In this document: positions 10,890 to 24,047 of the stretch, piece after piece
Position numbering within the stretch: the first letter of the stretch is position 1
Layout: each line of letters begins with the position of its first letter
DNA from: Trichosporon coremiiforme
Taxonomy: Eukaryota > Basidiomycota > Tremellomycetes > Trichosporonales > Trichosporonaceae
Length of the DNA: 64,000 nt
Direction of reading: 5' to 3'
NCBI GenBank assembly: GCA_039545355.1
Contig: BCJJ01000007.1
Span: 434,001 to 498,000, forward strand
The notes under the pieces: model-generated
The model's input: the letters and a program-made list of their open reading frames with translations, nothing else
Told to the model about the DNA's origin: nothing
Database searches by the model: none
Translations under genes and position numbers: made by a program

Positions 10890-13800
10890 GGCGAGAGTGG
10901 GTGACTGGACGATGGTAACTTGAGTGCATGCGCCCTTTCCTTATGCCTGCACTCCACGCACTATGGGCCCGTGTCTCACCCACACACCAGCTGCAGCCAG
11001 TGTCTCAACATCCTCACTCCGACGCCGCTCATCGTACTCACCCGCCCGTTGAGGCCGCCGTCGACAATTCGTTTCCTAGTTCTGACAGCAGTACAATTCG
11101 GGACTTATGAGTCTGCCACACCGATTCGCCACTGCGGAAGCAGCTCATAGCGTCGACTGCTCGGTACCCCAAAGTTCGAATCGTTCCTTTTCCTTGCGCG
11201 CACCCTGCGTACCTTGCAGCGGTGCACGACTGACGGCCCCCTCACAATCTCCAGAGGTCCTAGACCGCTCCTGACACTTCATGGCCGACCTGGCCGAGGT
11301 CATGTACAGCTACGCGCTCACCCTAGGACACTGACAGCCGTGCGGCCATGCCGACGTTGACGCAATATAGATCGGTGGGCTCTGGAACGCGTACGCACCC
11401 TGCCCGCCCTGGCGGACGGCGAACCTTCTCCCCGCGCCGCTGGTGTTCGCCGGAATGGTGTCCTCACTGCTGTGGACTGCCGTACGACGGGGTCTGTATC
11501 GCCGTCGCTGGGTCAGGTGCTCACAAGGATCTCTGGCTGCACCACGAATCGAGCTGGCTGCCCTGCACTCGTATTCGGCACCTCGGCACTAGTGTGACGC
11601 AGCAACGAGCGACGGACGACGGGGCCGCAGTCGGCACTCTGCAAAGGAGGACAGGCAAGCCTGGTTCGGTGAAGTACGACGCGCCTTACGTTTTTTACGT
11701 CCATGCCAAAGGCAAAGTCCGGTCGCCAGGTGCCCAGTGTGAGTGCCGTACCCTGGACATGACATCGGCCCTGCCCAGCGACTGGGCAGGATCTGGTTCG
11801 AGATGTCCAGCCCACTCGAAACCCGAGCGCAGCACATGCATACTCGACCGAGGCGAGCCCACGACGAGATCATCGAGGAACTGCGACAGGCAAGGAACAG
11901 CATCCGTCCGCACCCGCCTGGTGGTGCTAAGGAGGCGTTTGAGCCTTGCACTCCTCACCGACATGAGCTGCAATGTGCGCGTAACTTTACTGCCCATGAC
12001 CACGGGACAGCCAGGCCCGAACGAGGGCGCCGCTTGCGCCGGTGTCTACAACGTGTTCTGAACCTACAGGCACAAGCGCGTATCCCGCTCGAGCTTGCAG
12101 CTGCGCGCAGTCACCCGTGGAGCAGCGCACAAAGCCAGCGCGGGCCACTGCGGTCACAGAAAGATACTCCGAGAGCCAGTTCCCGATCGCAGCGAGTCGC
12201 AGCGGGCATCTTCCTCTAGCTCTCGCAGTGCTCATGTTCGAGGGACAGCCGGTCGATCTTGCTCGCAAGATCTGAATCAGGACCAGCGCAGGGCCGGCGC
12301 AGTGGGCCGAGCCCCGCACACCGGCCACCGATGAAAGGCGAAGCTTTCGAGGGGTATGCTGATGTGTGCGCCGTGCGCTGCGTTGGCTACGTGAAACAGC
12401 CAAGTTTAACCTCTCTGACCAGTGGGGAGCCAGTGGAGTGGGTTGCGTGCGTGTCTCGTGTGTCATCATGTCTCACAACGCACGTCGCGGCGTGCGCCAT
12501 TGCCATGTACGCCGTTTTCTGGGCTCATTCACTGGGCACACTGGACCCGCCAACGAGAATGAACGCGGTCATGTGGCTGCGGATCTTGTCTCATGTCACG
12601 ATGATGCACGCAACCGATAGCTTCCCACCACGAATGCCCGCCCATCGATGCAGCCACGAGTTAGCTTGCAAGACCAGACTGTGAAGGAGCGAGGAAGCGT
12701 CGCAAGAACAAGGTTTCAGCGCTTGCTTTACATGGCGGCTTGCGGGCGGTTGCTTGCCATTCGTCCGCAGGTCTGTCACAGGACGTGAAGAGATGCGGTA
12801 ACGGCATGCGCTCATGTCGGGGAGAGTCTGTTGCGGCTGCCACAGCGAGGCTCCATCGCGACTCCGGCGAGGATGCGCACGTCCTGAGCCGTATGGGCGG
12901 CGATCGACCACAGCCGTTCCTAAGTTCGTACTAAGCATGCAATGCATGCTTACTGAGCACGGACAGACTGAATGGGCGAGCAAGCGACCAACTTGCAGCG
13001 GCTACAGCGAACCAGGTGCTAGCAAGCGTAACTTTGAGCAGTGGGCGGGAATCCCACCATTGCGGAAAATAGGACAACCTGGGGTCGCCAGGTCGAGGGA
13101 TCAAGGGGTGATGGGGTCTGGTAAGCGAGCTGCCGAACAGCACACGCGTGCACCCAAGGACCAAAAAAGATCAAGCGCGGTGTACGAGATGGGAGAAGGG
13201 GAGCCCGTCCGGAGCATGTTAATCCTGGGCGTTGGAGCTGGTGACTGAGCTTGAACCTAACAATTCACGTCCGAGGTCCACAACAGTGGGGCCTAGATTC
13301 CGTGATTTCTTAGGGGGGTCAAAGTGATGGTCGCTGACATTGCCGGCCCCCGTGCCTGTGTGCCTGGCATGAGACAGCCGATGCGTTGATGCCCGCTGGC
13401 CGGCTTTTATTCTGCAAAGTGACCGCGGCCTGGCAGGGTGAAGCCTGTTAACTCAGTAACTGATCATAACTGACTAGCTGGCCAGGTGGCAAAGGCGCTG
13501 CCAGCTGCAATATCTGTATTTACCGTGCGCGCCGTTTCGAGTGAATGAAATATGTGCACCGTTACTCGCCACTGTAGTCCGATGATCTGATGAACGGTAG
13601 CGCCGCTGACGCTGTTGGTCCCTCGATGCCGTGCCGTACCCGTAGGCCGCCGAGTAGATGGCAGAGCCTGCAGCTGGACAATTCAGTCAATTTTAGGCCA
13701 CAAGGTTCCTTCAGGAAGCGTCGATGCACAATTGCGATCAGCAACAAACATTCGTGCATTCTTACCAGAAGCAGATCACGCGTTCAATTTTAAAGACGTC

Positions 13801-16739
13801 TAGGAGCACGAGCCCAATACCTTGCTACCCTTGTACTGGGCTCGGGAGCAGGCAGGCAAATAGGGAAGGAGGTGTGCGTATCGAAGCTCAAGAACGAAGC
13901 TCGAAATCGGAGGTTGCTTAGCTCGGTCCCAGCTCCACCTCGCTCGGTCGAGAGAGGGCTGTCACTGTCACTCCGGGGCCACGAGGCGACACACTTGCAC
14001 GGACGCCGCAGGTACGCAGCGCGTGCAACACGCGAGCGCACACCCGGCGCTTGTCTCGAACCCAACATCGATGGACAATTCATATCAAGCGCTGAAGCAA
14101 TGCATGCTTACTGCTTTGGCTTTAGTTTTCGCGGTCAAGGTTTCTTTCACTCGGAGAGATCGCGCTTGCGCGTGCTTTTGTGGTCTTGTGGGGCGATCTG
14201 GGGCGATCGCGTTCGCACACCTGCAGGGGAGCTCGCTGCTGGAACGGACAGATTTGCGCTCGCAACCCGGAACAGGCGCGGTCGGACCGGACAGTCTGCT
14301 GCGAGTTCCCAGAGTGCAAAGTTGCAAGAACTGGTTAGAGGGTAACTCAAACGCGCGAGGTAGACCAACACACAACGGGCGAGGCGCGAGGCATGAAACG
14401 GGCGAGGCGATGTCGATCGTGACACTGTGCTCCGCAGCGGGCTAGTCACTCTGACGTCTGGTACGAGATGCTGTCATCGGGATATCGGGACACTAGCAGA
14501 GGGGTCGGGCTCGGCTGGCATTGCATTTCGCAACATGCTGTGAGCCAAGCCGGGGGGGGCGAATCTGCCCGCAACGCCTTGACCTGAGCAATGATGAGCA
14601 GAACACAGGGAACGAAGCCACGGAGCACGGCGTGTTTGTGTCTTGACGTTGTGGAGCAAACATACAGAAATGTAACGGAGAACGTTACATTTGTGTGGAT
14701 GGCCCTGCTCGCCCTGTTCGCCCTGGCCAACGCCCTAGATGCACACCTTCGCACGGTACCATGGCACCAGTACCTCAAGCACGGCTAGCGGCGGGGTGCA
14801 CGATGCGCACGGAATGCTGCGTTCCACAACGACGAGACGTGGGCCTGCCCTGGGCGCCTGGCTGTCTCTCTCGGAAAGAGGGGACACCACGGGGTGTCGC
14901 AAACATGTCGCTGAGATCTCAAACTGCAATACTCGGTTACCGAACTTGAAGAAGGCGTCGTGTGTAGGGTCCGAATGGCGTTCGAAAGATCCACCGAATG
15001 CTGAGCGAGCGTGAGTCCCGAATGGGGACGACAGGTCCTCGCCCGGCGTTGCGAGACAGGGGACAGTCACTCTGCGCGCATACGCACGGTGTTGTGTGTG
15101 TGGCCATCGCCGGTCGCCACGATGCGAAGTGCACGGCCGCCCGGCGCGCCCAACGACCATTGATGTCGCCCACCGCCGGGGTTGATTCGATCCACAAACA
15201 ACGCCGGAACGCCACCGTGAATGCCTTATTATCAGGAGCGCCCCCGCGTGGCCCTCGATGGCTCTGTTAAACTCTGTTCGCATACCGAATGCCCGCAGGC
15301 GGCGCAGGTGCAGAAATCAGAGGCGAGTCTTCCTCGATCTCCCCGGAAGTTGGCGGCTGGCTCCTAAGGACAACGCATCTGGTCGATCTCCCACAAATCT
15401 AAACAATGCCAGGCAGAGGCGGTCGCTCGGTGCGCAGGCCACAAGCGCCGTCCGCCCACTGGCGGTGTACTTTCGGTTCCGAGGTCAGCTGCACCCCGTA
15501 GCTCAGGTCCTGATTGAGTTTCACAGTTCGTCCACGACCGTGCACTGATGTGCAGAATGCACTTGTCCGGTGACATGCCTCATACAGCTCTAAAGAGCAT
15601 CACGCTGTTCTCACACTAAACAGCAACGAGTGTGCACGCGTGCGTGCATAACTGCATTCTGCATTCTTCTGCACCTGCCAACGACCCTCATATGGGTGTT
15701 CAGGTTGACGTTCCAGGGTCCACTACCAATTGCAAGTGCACGGTGATGGTGGGACCAACCGTCATTATGCTTTGCCTCTACCTGGGTCTGGAGCCTTGCA
15801 CCTCGTTGTGGGCCCTGAGAACCCGTACCCCATTCGATTCGGTCGCCCTGGGCTGCCCTGCTCAATCCAGCGCCCTGGGCAAGGAAGGTGCGTCGTCATA
15901 TCTCGCCGAATCCGCTTGGCTTGCCAGCCCTCATGTTTGGATTCTTCCAGTGAGCAGGCGGCGTACGGCGACCAAGACGCTACGAGGGGTGGGCAATTCA
16001 AGACATGAATTTGCAGCGGCATTAGTGTTGCATTCAGCAATACATTTCAGTCTGGGAAAAACCGGACTGGAGTAAGACACGACAGGTACAGCGAGCGGTC
16101 AGCGGTCAAAGGCGAACAGATGCCTTCCTTGATCCTGGGCTACGGCTCGCACGGCGAAGGCGTTCGGGTGGCCGGTCGCCGCCTGGTGGTGAATGGCGAG
16201 TCGTGCCGATGCCGGTGTCCGTGAGAATTCAGCAGGCCCAACAATTAGCAAGCTACGCTCGTTGCGGACAATGGCAGACCGAACCAAGAGTCAAATCTGC
16301 AAAGGGTGAGACTGAAGGGGAGAGAAGCACGATTGTTGCAAGAGGCATTCCAGTGGATGAATCATCAGTGTGCTTCAAGGGCAATGGAAGGAGTAGGCAG
16401 ACCGCGACTGTGGATGGAAGGCTGACGGAGGAGACGTTTCAGCGATGAAAGGCGTTATGTAAACACGATCTAGTGACGTACACGGTGTCGAGAATGAGGT
16501 GCCGAGTTGTGCTGCGAGCGGTGGGTATGGTAGAGGCGAGTGGGCTGGTCTGGCTGGGCAGGCTGGACAGGCTGGGCAGGCGGTGTGGTCGTTCGGTGGT
16601 GGTGCAAGCCCATCAGACTAATGGTAAGGGTTCAGGGAGATTACAAGGTCCGCTGCCAGAGGGAAGGCAGGGAAGACAGGGATGCCAGGGACGGAGGGTC
16701 AGTCACAAGGGACTGGCAAGAGAAATTCAGTAACAAATG
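10890..16739. other. Gene-poor region
   Basis: Almost 6 kb in which I found no reading frame with protein-like composition, no coherent intron chain and no RNA gene. The frames that are open look random (rich in Arg, Cys, His, Ser) and several begin at GTG or TTG. The 17-nt word around 12940 recurs near 14098, which in a window this size can be chance. The left edge should hold the promoter of array member D. The region could be decayed mobile-element sequence, but no element termini or coding domains were seen. Confidence 0.5.
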
Positions 16740-18076
16740 CCGACAGCGTTGAAAGCGCAAACATCAGACCGCCCCCAGGCCAATCACAGCCGCCCCAGCG
16801 ACTCGTTCACAGCGCGCCTGACTTTCCAGCGACGGAAGTAAAACAGGACACGCGGGTCGCCCTCCTGGGTGTCCTGGGCGTCCTGGGCGCGCTCGGCGGG
16901 TCTTGCGGGTCTTGTGCCTGGTGTCTGCCTGGGGGTGCTCGCCTGCCTACATCCGTACCTGTCCACCAGCCCTGTACACCCTGTGATCCCTGCAACCGTC
17001 TTCCCTGGCTCCTCTCCGGACGTCTGCGTTTGGTAAGCTTGTTGTCGTCCATCTCAGGCGTACAGGCGTCCTTCCCCCAGCCAGCTCCCACCACCCACAC
17101 GCATACACACCCACACAACACACCCACCCAACCACCCACCCACCGCTCCAGCTCGCGGGCGACAGGCCCTCCCTGCCCTAACACTGCTCCAAACTCTACT
17201 CGCCCAAACTCAACCTCACCCACGTCCCCTGCTCCGGCTCACCTGCCTGGCCAGCCTGGCCTGCCTCCTGCCCGCGGCCTCCTCGTTGACCTTCCTGCTT
17301 GCGACTTTGACTTTCGACCCGTACCTCCTTCCCACCCACCCAGCTTCCACTGCTCTGCCTCTCCCCTCCCCTCCCCTCCCCCTTTGCCTTTCCTGCTTCC
17401 CAACACTCAACCCCCTCTTTCCCCTTGTAGTACCTACCCAGCACTCTCAGCGTTCGACACACACCGTCCAGAGCCCAGCCCAGAGTCTCGAGCTTCGATC
17501 CTCTCCGCATCCAGCGACCGACGGACCGCAGCCCGCAAGAGCCCAGCTACCCAGTGGCCTGCCCCTGCCTAGCGTACCATCAAACGCGTCCCCCTTCCAC
17601 TCTCATCCACTCCGTCATCTAACCCATCTCACTCTCGACCTCTCATCATCCATCAACCTGCATCGCGTACTCGACACTCCGACTCGTCCGCCCTTCCAGT
17701 CGCGTACCATCGCCAGCTCGCCAAGTGTCCTGTAGCCGTCAGGTAGCGCGAGCGTCTGTCACCTCAGCTTTCCGACGGCTTCACACTCGACCACAGCTTC
17801 CCCCTTTCTGTCGGCCAAGTAGATACGCGTGTCTGAAGAGCGAGCGACATCTTCCGCTTGCCTTTCCCATCCCCTCGCACCACTTTCCCCGATCCACGCG
17901 TGGTAGACACCTGCCGACCGTATTGTCGCCTAGATAGACTCGCCCCCTGGCTGTCTTGTTGAGCGTCACACTCGTCTAAGCGTGTCTTCCTCTGCCAGTT
18001 GCTTGTCCCCTTTACGGCAACCCCTAGCTCGCCATTCCCCTTTCCCGCATTCACTCTCCAGACTACTCTCACAACC
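16740..18076 (+). promoter_or_regulatory. ATG-free pyrimidine-rich leader of the Gin4/Hsl1-type kinase
   Basis: No ATG occurs on the plus strand between 16740 and the kinase start at 18077. The stretch is dominated by C and T, especially 17080-17700. It is best read as promoter plus a long 5' untranslated leader free of upstream start codons. Splicing within the leader is possible but cannot be proved here. Confidence 0.55.
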
Positions 18077-21000
18077 ATGGCACACGCATCACAACATACG
18101 GCGTCACGACGTGCCCCCGTTCCCCAGCAACAGTCGACCGCTGGACCAAGCACAGGTGATCGCCGCAAGCGCATGACGACGTCGGGAAGCAGCAGCGGTC
18201 GCGAAGACGCCCGATCAATCGGCCAGTGGCGGATAGGTCGCACCATTGGCAAGGGCTCGTCGGGTACGTATCCATTTGCAGGATTCAACGGAGTATCCAC
18301 AGCTCGCACAGACTGCGGACGGGTTTGGACCCATACGTCCGACCCATTCGGGTAGTGCTTGGGCATTAACCCACTCGGCACCATTCACAGCCGTGCCAGC
18401 ATCCGGGTCGCCGTTGACCGAGTTCCACCGAGGGGGGTTTTTGTTGGCTGACGAAAAACAATAGGTCGTGTCAAGATCGCCAAACACCAAACAACTGGAC
18501 AATATGCTGCGATCAAGATTGTGCCCAAGGGTCTTATTATTTCGTCGCGTCTGTCGATGAACGAGGCTGCAGGACGTGCGGAGAAGCTACTTCTCGGCAT
18601 AGAGCGCGAGATCGTGATCATGAAGCTCATCGATCATCCGAACGTTCTTAGCCTGTACGATGTGTGGGAGACTGACCAGGACCTGTACGTCTTTCCAGCC
18701 GTACTACCGCCTCTTCGCTTCCCGGTGCTGACACTCGTGCCTTAGGTACCTCATCATGGAATATGTTCCCGGAGGAGAGCTCTTCGACTATCTCGTGCGC
18801 AGGGGACGTCTGCCTCCGAGTGAGGCGCTCAAGTACTTCCAGCAAATCATCTATGCGGTGGACTACTGCCACCGCTTCAATATCTGCCATCGAGACCTGA
18901 AGCCTGAAAACCTCCTTCTTGATAAGGACAAGAACATTAAGGTTGCGGATTTCGGCATGGCGGCGTGGCAGGCTGACGAGCGCATGCTTGAGACATCATG
19001 TGGCTCGCCGCACTACGCCTCTCCCGAAATCGTCGCAGGCAAAATGTACAACGGCTCGGCGAGCGACATTTGGTCGTGCGGTATCATTCTCTTCGCGCTT
19101 CTCACCGGCCGTTTACCGTTCGATGATGACAACATCCGCGCGCTTCTGCAGAAGGTCAAGATTGGCCTCTTCGACATGCCTGATGACATCGACCCCGCCG
19201 CGCAGGACCTGCTGAGGCGTATGCTAGAGAAGGACCCGGAAGAGCGTATCACCATGGCTGAGATTGTCAGGCACCCGTTCTTCTGCTCCCACGCGCCTCG
19301 CCTCGTTGGTGGACGCGAGCTGCCCATGCCGCCTTCTCTGGATATCATGGCCCGCCCCGTTGCTGCCAGCGAGATCGAGCCTGAGATCATGAAGAACCTC
19401 AAGACCCTGTGGCACGGAGCGTCGGACAACGAGATCTACGGAGCTCTGATGAGCCCCGAGAAGACATGGGAGAAGGCGATTTACCACCTGCTCATCAAGT
19501 ACCGTGACCGCCATCTTGAGAACTACAACATGGAGGGAGACAGCGAGGAGGAGTCCGAGGAAGACCGCGCGCGACCGCATATGCGACCAGTCGGCCATGT
19601 CAGCCACAGGCGTGCCGCTACTATCGCTGGGCGCACTCCCACCAAGCGCGAGACCATCCTGCCACCTATGCCGGCCGTTGCCACGGCCACTACTGCTACT
19701 GCTGCCGTGGCGCAGACTATCCGCAGAAAACCTATTCCCCTCTCGGAGAACGACACCATTCAGCACCACAACACTCCCCCTCCCCGTCCTCAAGCGCCGA
19801 CGCCGAAGAAGGCTGCTGGCGAGCCTGAAGTGGAGTCTGGACTCCGCACGCCGTCGAAGCTTGGACCTCGCACCGCTGGACCCAGTGGCCCGCGATCCCC
19901 CGTCTCTCGCCATACCGCCACGGCGTCCACCGGTGCGCCGACTCTTGGTCCCATCGCGCCGGCGCCCGCCATAACGCTGCAGGAGGCGACGCCCATCAAG
20001 GACATTCAGACGACTGTCATTCCCCAGAAAGCTGTCACGCAGAACCCCATGTCGCCTAACGCGATGGCTCCGCGATCACCGCAGATGACGGATTCGATCG
20101 TGATCCCCTTATCTCCTCCCGTCGTTGACAACCGTGACCTGCAGACTTTCTTGGTCGAAATCGCCAACCAGCTGAACTCTATGAACATTCGCTCGTCAAC
20201 GGCGTCTAGCAACTCGAATGGCTCCCTGCCCCCGGAGTACGCCACGTACCTCAACTACACCAATGGCACCCCCGTAACGAGCCCTGGGATCGGCAAGGCA
20301 GAGCTGCGACACTCATCTGATGACGATCAATTCGCCGACGCCTCTGACGATGAGACTGAGGCCATGTCCCTGTATTCCGTCTCGGTTCATGAGCAGCGCA
20401 ACTATGCTCCCTCGCCGGTGCCCTCGCCGATCTCGCCCCTCCCCAACGTCGGCCACGGCTTTGGCACCCACCGCGCCCCCTCGCGCTCCGGCCCTCCTCC
20501 GGTCTCCGGTCGATGGAGCCAAGCGTCCGGCAGTTACCGTGCTCGCTCTGTTAGCAGCCGATGCGAGTCACCCGTCACCCCCGTCATGTCGCCTGGAATC
20601 TTCTCCCCCAACCCCGGCTTTTCCGCGTTTGACGCCCCTCCTCGTGACCCCAACAACCGCGGTTCCGCCTCCTACTCGAACCCCCCTAACACGCTCCAGG
20701 CCGAGCGACCAGCGCCACCCCCTCCCGGAAAGCTCCTTCCGCCAGGCCAGCACCACTCGCACCAGCGCCAGCGTTCTTACCAGTTCCAGGGATCGCAACT
20801 GTCCCCTGTTCAGCAGGGCACGCGGTCAGGACCTCGGGAACGCGAACACGTCGAGTCCGGTCTGGGAGCTCGAGACAACTCTTACGTCTTTGTCGACGCC
20901 GAGAACGCGCCGGAAGATCCGTCCACCGAGACTTGGGGTAAGAACTCTGCGCTCGCGCATCGTGCTGCCGATGGCTTCGGTATGCTTAAGAAGCGACGCA

Positions 21001-21671
21001 AGACGACGAGTGGTGCGATCGAGAACATTGCCCCCATCTCCCCTACCCCGAGCGAGCCGCAGGTGAAGCGATCATGGTTTAACAATCTGTTTTCGTTCAA
21101 GCCCGCGTCCCGCTCGGTCCAGGTCAAGAGCCACAGCGTCCACGACGCTCGCGACAAGGTTCGCAAGGTCCTCGAGAACCACGGAGTGCGCGCCAATGTT
21201 ACCGACATTGACGGCCAGCGTGGTCTGAAGTGCCGCACCGCATCCACCCGTGACATTCACGGCACTTCCATCAAGGGTGTCCGCTTCCGTGTCGAGTTCA
21301 CGCGAGCCTTGACTTCGCAGGGCTACGTCACAGATGCGCTGCTCACCCTCGAGAAGGGCGCGCAGTCCACGTTCAACCACACGTGTGACCGGCTCCAGCG
21401 CTCCCTGGACGCGGAGGCTGCCTCGTCCCCGCCCCCGCCTGCTGTGCAACACCAATACACGTTCACGCACCCCCACCCGCGGAGTACTGTGCGAGGGGCA
21501 CGACCCAGCCTCTTCGAAGGTGGCCTCTTCTCCCAGGGCCACGCCTACAGCCGCAGCCACGATGGTGCCACCTCCCCGTCCCATCAGATGTTCTCCTCCC
21601 CTGTCAGCCCCGTTATGACCCAACCATTGTGGGCTCAGCCCGTGGCTGTCCCTTCCACTATCCGGAATTAG
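18077..21671 (+). CDS. Ser/Thr protein kinase of the Gin4/Hsl1/Kcc4 (Nim1-related) family
   Basis: Exons 18077-18263, 18465-18684 and 18746-21671; introns of 201 and 61 nt interrupt the glycine loop (GKGSSGRV) and a site after strand 4; 1110 residues. Kinase domain at about 49-315: ATP-site Lys in AAIKIV, catalytic HRDLKPENLLL, DFGMA, activation segment TSCGSPHYASPEIV, and SDIWSCGIILF. A long Ser/Pro/Thr-rich tail follows, and at about 925-1025 a KA1-like segment (AGRs such as VRKVLENHGVRANVTD and IKGVRFRVEFTR) that in this family binds acidic membrane lipids. Relatives act at the septin ring and bud neck, inhibiting Swe1/Wee1 and coupling morphogenesis to mitosis. The Gin4-type subfamily call rests on the RAEKLLLGIEREI insertion and KA1-like tail. 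The first intron is unusually long for this window. Confidence 0.9.
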
Positions 21672-22246
21672 ACAGGTAGCGACACACTTGCGCCCCGCAC
21701 CCCACAACCCCCATCTCCTTTGGACCCTGTCATCTGGATTTCTTCACATTGTTTTATCATTGAGAGTTATACTTCATCGCCACCCACCACCTCCGTCGCT
21801 ACCCACTACCATCTCACCCCCTTCCCTCCCACCTCCCGCACGCAATGTCTGCTCTGGACACATTAAACCCTCCAGGCACACACACGATCCAAAGTTTCTT
21901 GTCCCTTCTGGTGTATCCGAGTCATAGATAACCTGATGTCATATCATGGAATCACACGTCCACTGTGCTCACATGCTATCACTAACTCCTATCGCTGTTC
22001 TGTGGTGGCTACCTATCGCAGGGCCGCACGGAACCAGGAATATTTTCGGATGAACGCGCCACGCGCGCGTGGTGGCTTATCAAATCCACAAATCGGTGAA
22101 ATCAGTCGTGCCTGAGACTACACGTAATAATGTTGAATATTTCTAAGATTTCGCGAGATCGAGTAGAGAGATAACAATTATATGTACGAGGCTGCTCCGT
22201 GCTTCCATTCTTGGTACCCCCCACCCCACCACACCCACAACCAAAA
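21672..22246. other. Intergenic region, kinase to GMP synthase
   Basis: 575 bases holding the kinase 3' end and the GMP synthase promoter. A GC-poorer stretch at about 22110-22190 lies just upstream of the gene, followed by a C/A-rich leader ending in CAAAAATGG. No gene seen. Confidence 0.6.
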
Positions 22247-24047
22247 ATGGCGTCTGCTGAGATTCACGACCTCTACGACTCGATCCTTATCCTCGACTTC
22301 GGATCGCAGGTGAGTGTCCGGTTGCGGGGTGCGGATGGGCTGGATGGAGGGCAGATCCGCGTCGGCGATGTTAGGAACGGAGTTGCTCTCGGCGTCAACC
22401 AGAAATAGTGAACTAACACGTCCAGTACTCGCATCTGATTACCCGACGATGCCGTGAGCTTGGCGTCTACTGTGAGATGCTCCCCTGCACTCAGAAGATG
22501 GCCGACCTCAGCTGGAAGCCCAAGGGTGAGTAACCGCGGGCGTCTGAGACGTCGCGCAAACTCAACGCATCACGGAGCTCCCCCGCTGACCTGCAGGTAT
22601 CATCCTTTCCGGCTCTCCTTACTCGGTTTATGCCGAGGACGCCCCCCACGTTGACCCCGCCGTCTTCGAGGCTGGTGTCCCCGTCATGGGCATCTGCTAC
22701 GGTCTCCAGGAGATGGCTCTTACCCACGGCGGTAAGGTCGAGGCCCACACCCACCGCGAGTACGGTTTCGCCCGTATCACGGTCGAGAAGACTGGCAACG
22801 CCGGTGCCGACGCTCTCTTCGCCGGCATCGACATCCCCGAGGAGGGCATGACCGTCTGGATGTCGCACGGTGACCAGGTCGCCTCGCTCCCCCCTAACTT
22901 CCTCACGGTCGCCCACACCCCCACCTCCCCCTGGACCGCCATTGCCCACGAGTCCAAGCCCTTCTACGGTGTCCAGTTCCACCCCGAGGTCACCCACTCG
23001 AAGCAGGGCAAGCTCGTTATCGGCTCGTTCGTCAACAACATCTGTGGCGTTAGGCCCGGATGGAGCATGGAGTCCTTCATCCCCAAGGAGATTGCCCGTA
23101 TCCGCGAGATCTGTGGTGACAAGGGCCAGGTCATCGGTGCCGTCTCTGGCGGTGTCGACTCGACCGTCGCTGCCAAGATCATGCACGAGGCTATCGGCGA
23201 CCGCTTCCACGCCATCATGGTCGACAACGGTGTCCTCCGCAAGGACGAGGCCAAGAAGGTGAAGAAGATGCTCACCGACGACCTCGGCGTCAACCTGACC
23301 GTCGTCGACGCTTCCGACCTCTTCCTCGGCCGCCTCAAGGGTATTGAGGACCCCGAGCAGAAGCGCAAGATCATTGGTAACACCTTCATCGAGGTCTTCG
23401 AGGAGGAGGCCGCCAAGATCGAGAAGGAGTGCGCCGAGGACAAGTCCAAGGGCCCCATCGAGTGGCTCCTCCAGGGCACCCTCTACCCCGACGTTATTGA
23501 GTCGATCTCGTTCAAGGGCCCCTCCGCCACCATCAAGACCCACCACAACGTCGGTGGTCTCCTTGAGGACATGAAGCTCAAGCTCATCGAGCCCCTCCGT
23601 GAGCTCTTCAAGGACGAGGTCCGTGCCCTCGGCCGTCTCCTCAACATCCCCGCCCACCTCGTCGGCCGCCACCCCTTCCCCGGCCCCGGTCTCGCCATCC
23701 GTATCCTCGGCGAGGTCACCCGCGAGCAGGTCCAGATCCTGCAGCACGCCGACGACATNTACATNGAGGAGATCCGCGCCGCNGGTCTCTACGACCAGAT
23801 CTCGCAGGCNTTCGCCGCGCTCCTCCCCGTCCGTGCCGTCGGTGTCCAGGGTGACGCCCGCACGTACGACCAGGTCATCGCCCTCCGNGCCGTCTCAACA
23901 GAGGACTTCATGACCGCCGACTGGTTCGAGTTCCCCGCNGGCGTCCTCAAGAAGATCTCGTCCCGCATCACCAACGAGGTCCGCGGCATCAACCGTGTCA
24001 CCTACGACATCACCTCCAAGCCCCCCGGAACCGTCGAGTGGCTCTAA
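22247..24047 (+). CDS. GUA1: GMP synthase (glutamine-hydrolysing)
   Basis: Exons 22247-22309, 22426-22525 and 22597-24047; 537 residues, the usual length. It makes GMP from XMP, ATP and glutamine in the cytosol. The N-terminal class I glutamine amidotransferase shows [13 protein letters not shown], the nucleophile Cys in [10 protein letters not shown] (about residue 87) and the His/Glu pair in HPEVTHS. The ATP-pyrophosphatase domain has the SGGVDST loop near residue 239, and the C-terminal dimerisation domain ends in KPPGTVEWL. Codon use is strongly C-ending, as expected for high expression. Six ambiguous bases (23759, 23765, 23783, 23810, 23888, 23939) all fall at third codon positions, so no residue that matters is lost. 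Confidence 0.97.

Noticed and set aside
11348..12061. 237-residue plus-strand frame in the gene-poor region
   Set aside because: Composition is Arg/Cys/Thr/Gly-rich and random-looking, with no motif and no splice or leader signature nearby.
12938..14115. 17-nt word repeated at about 12940 and 14098
   Set aside because: A 17-nt match is close to chance expectation in 64 kb, and no flanking similarity extends it into a repeat or element terminus.
22491..23747. Antisense frame of 418 residues opposite GMP synthase
   Set aside because: Same codon-bias shadow effect; composition is not that of a folded protein and the sense frame is GMP synthase.
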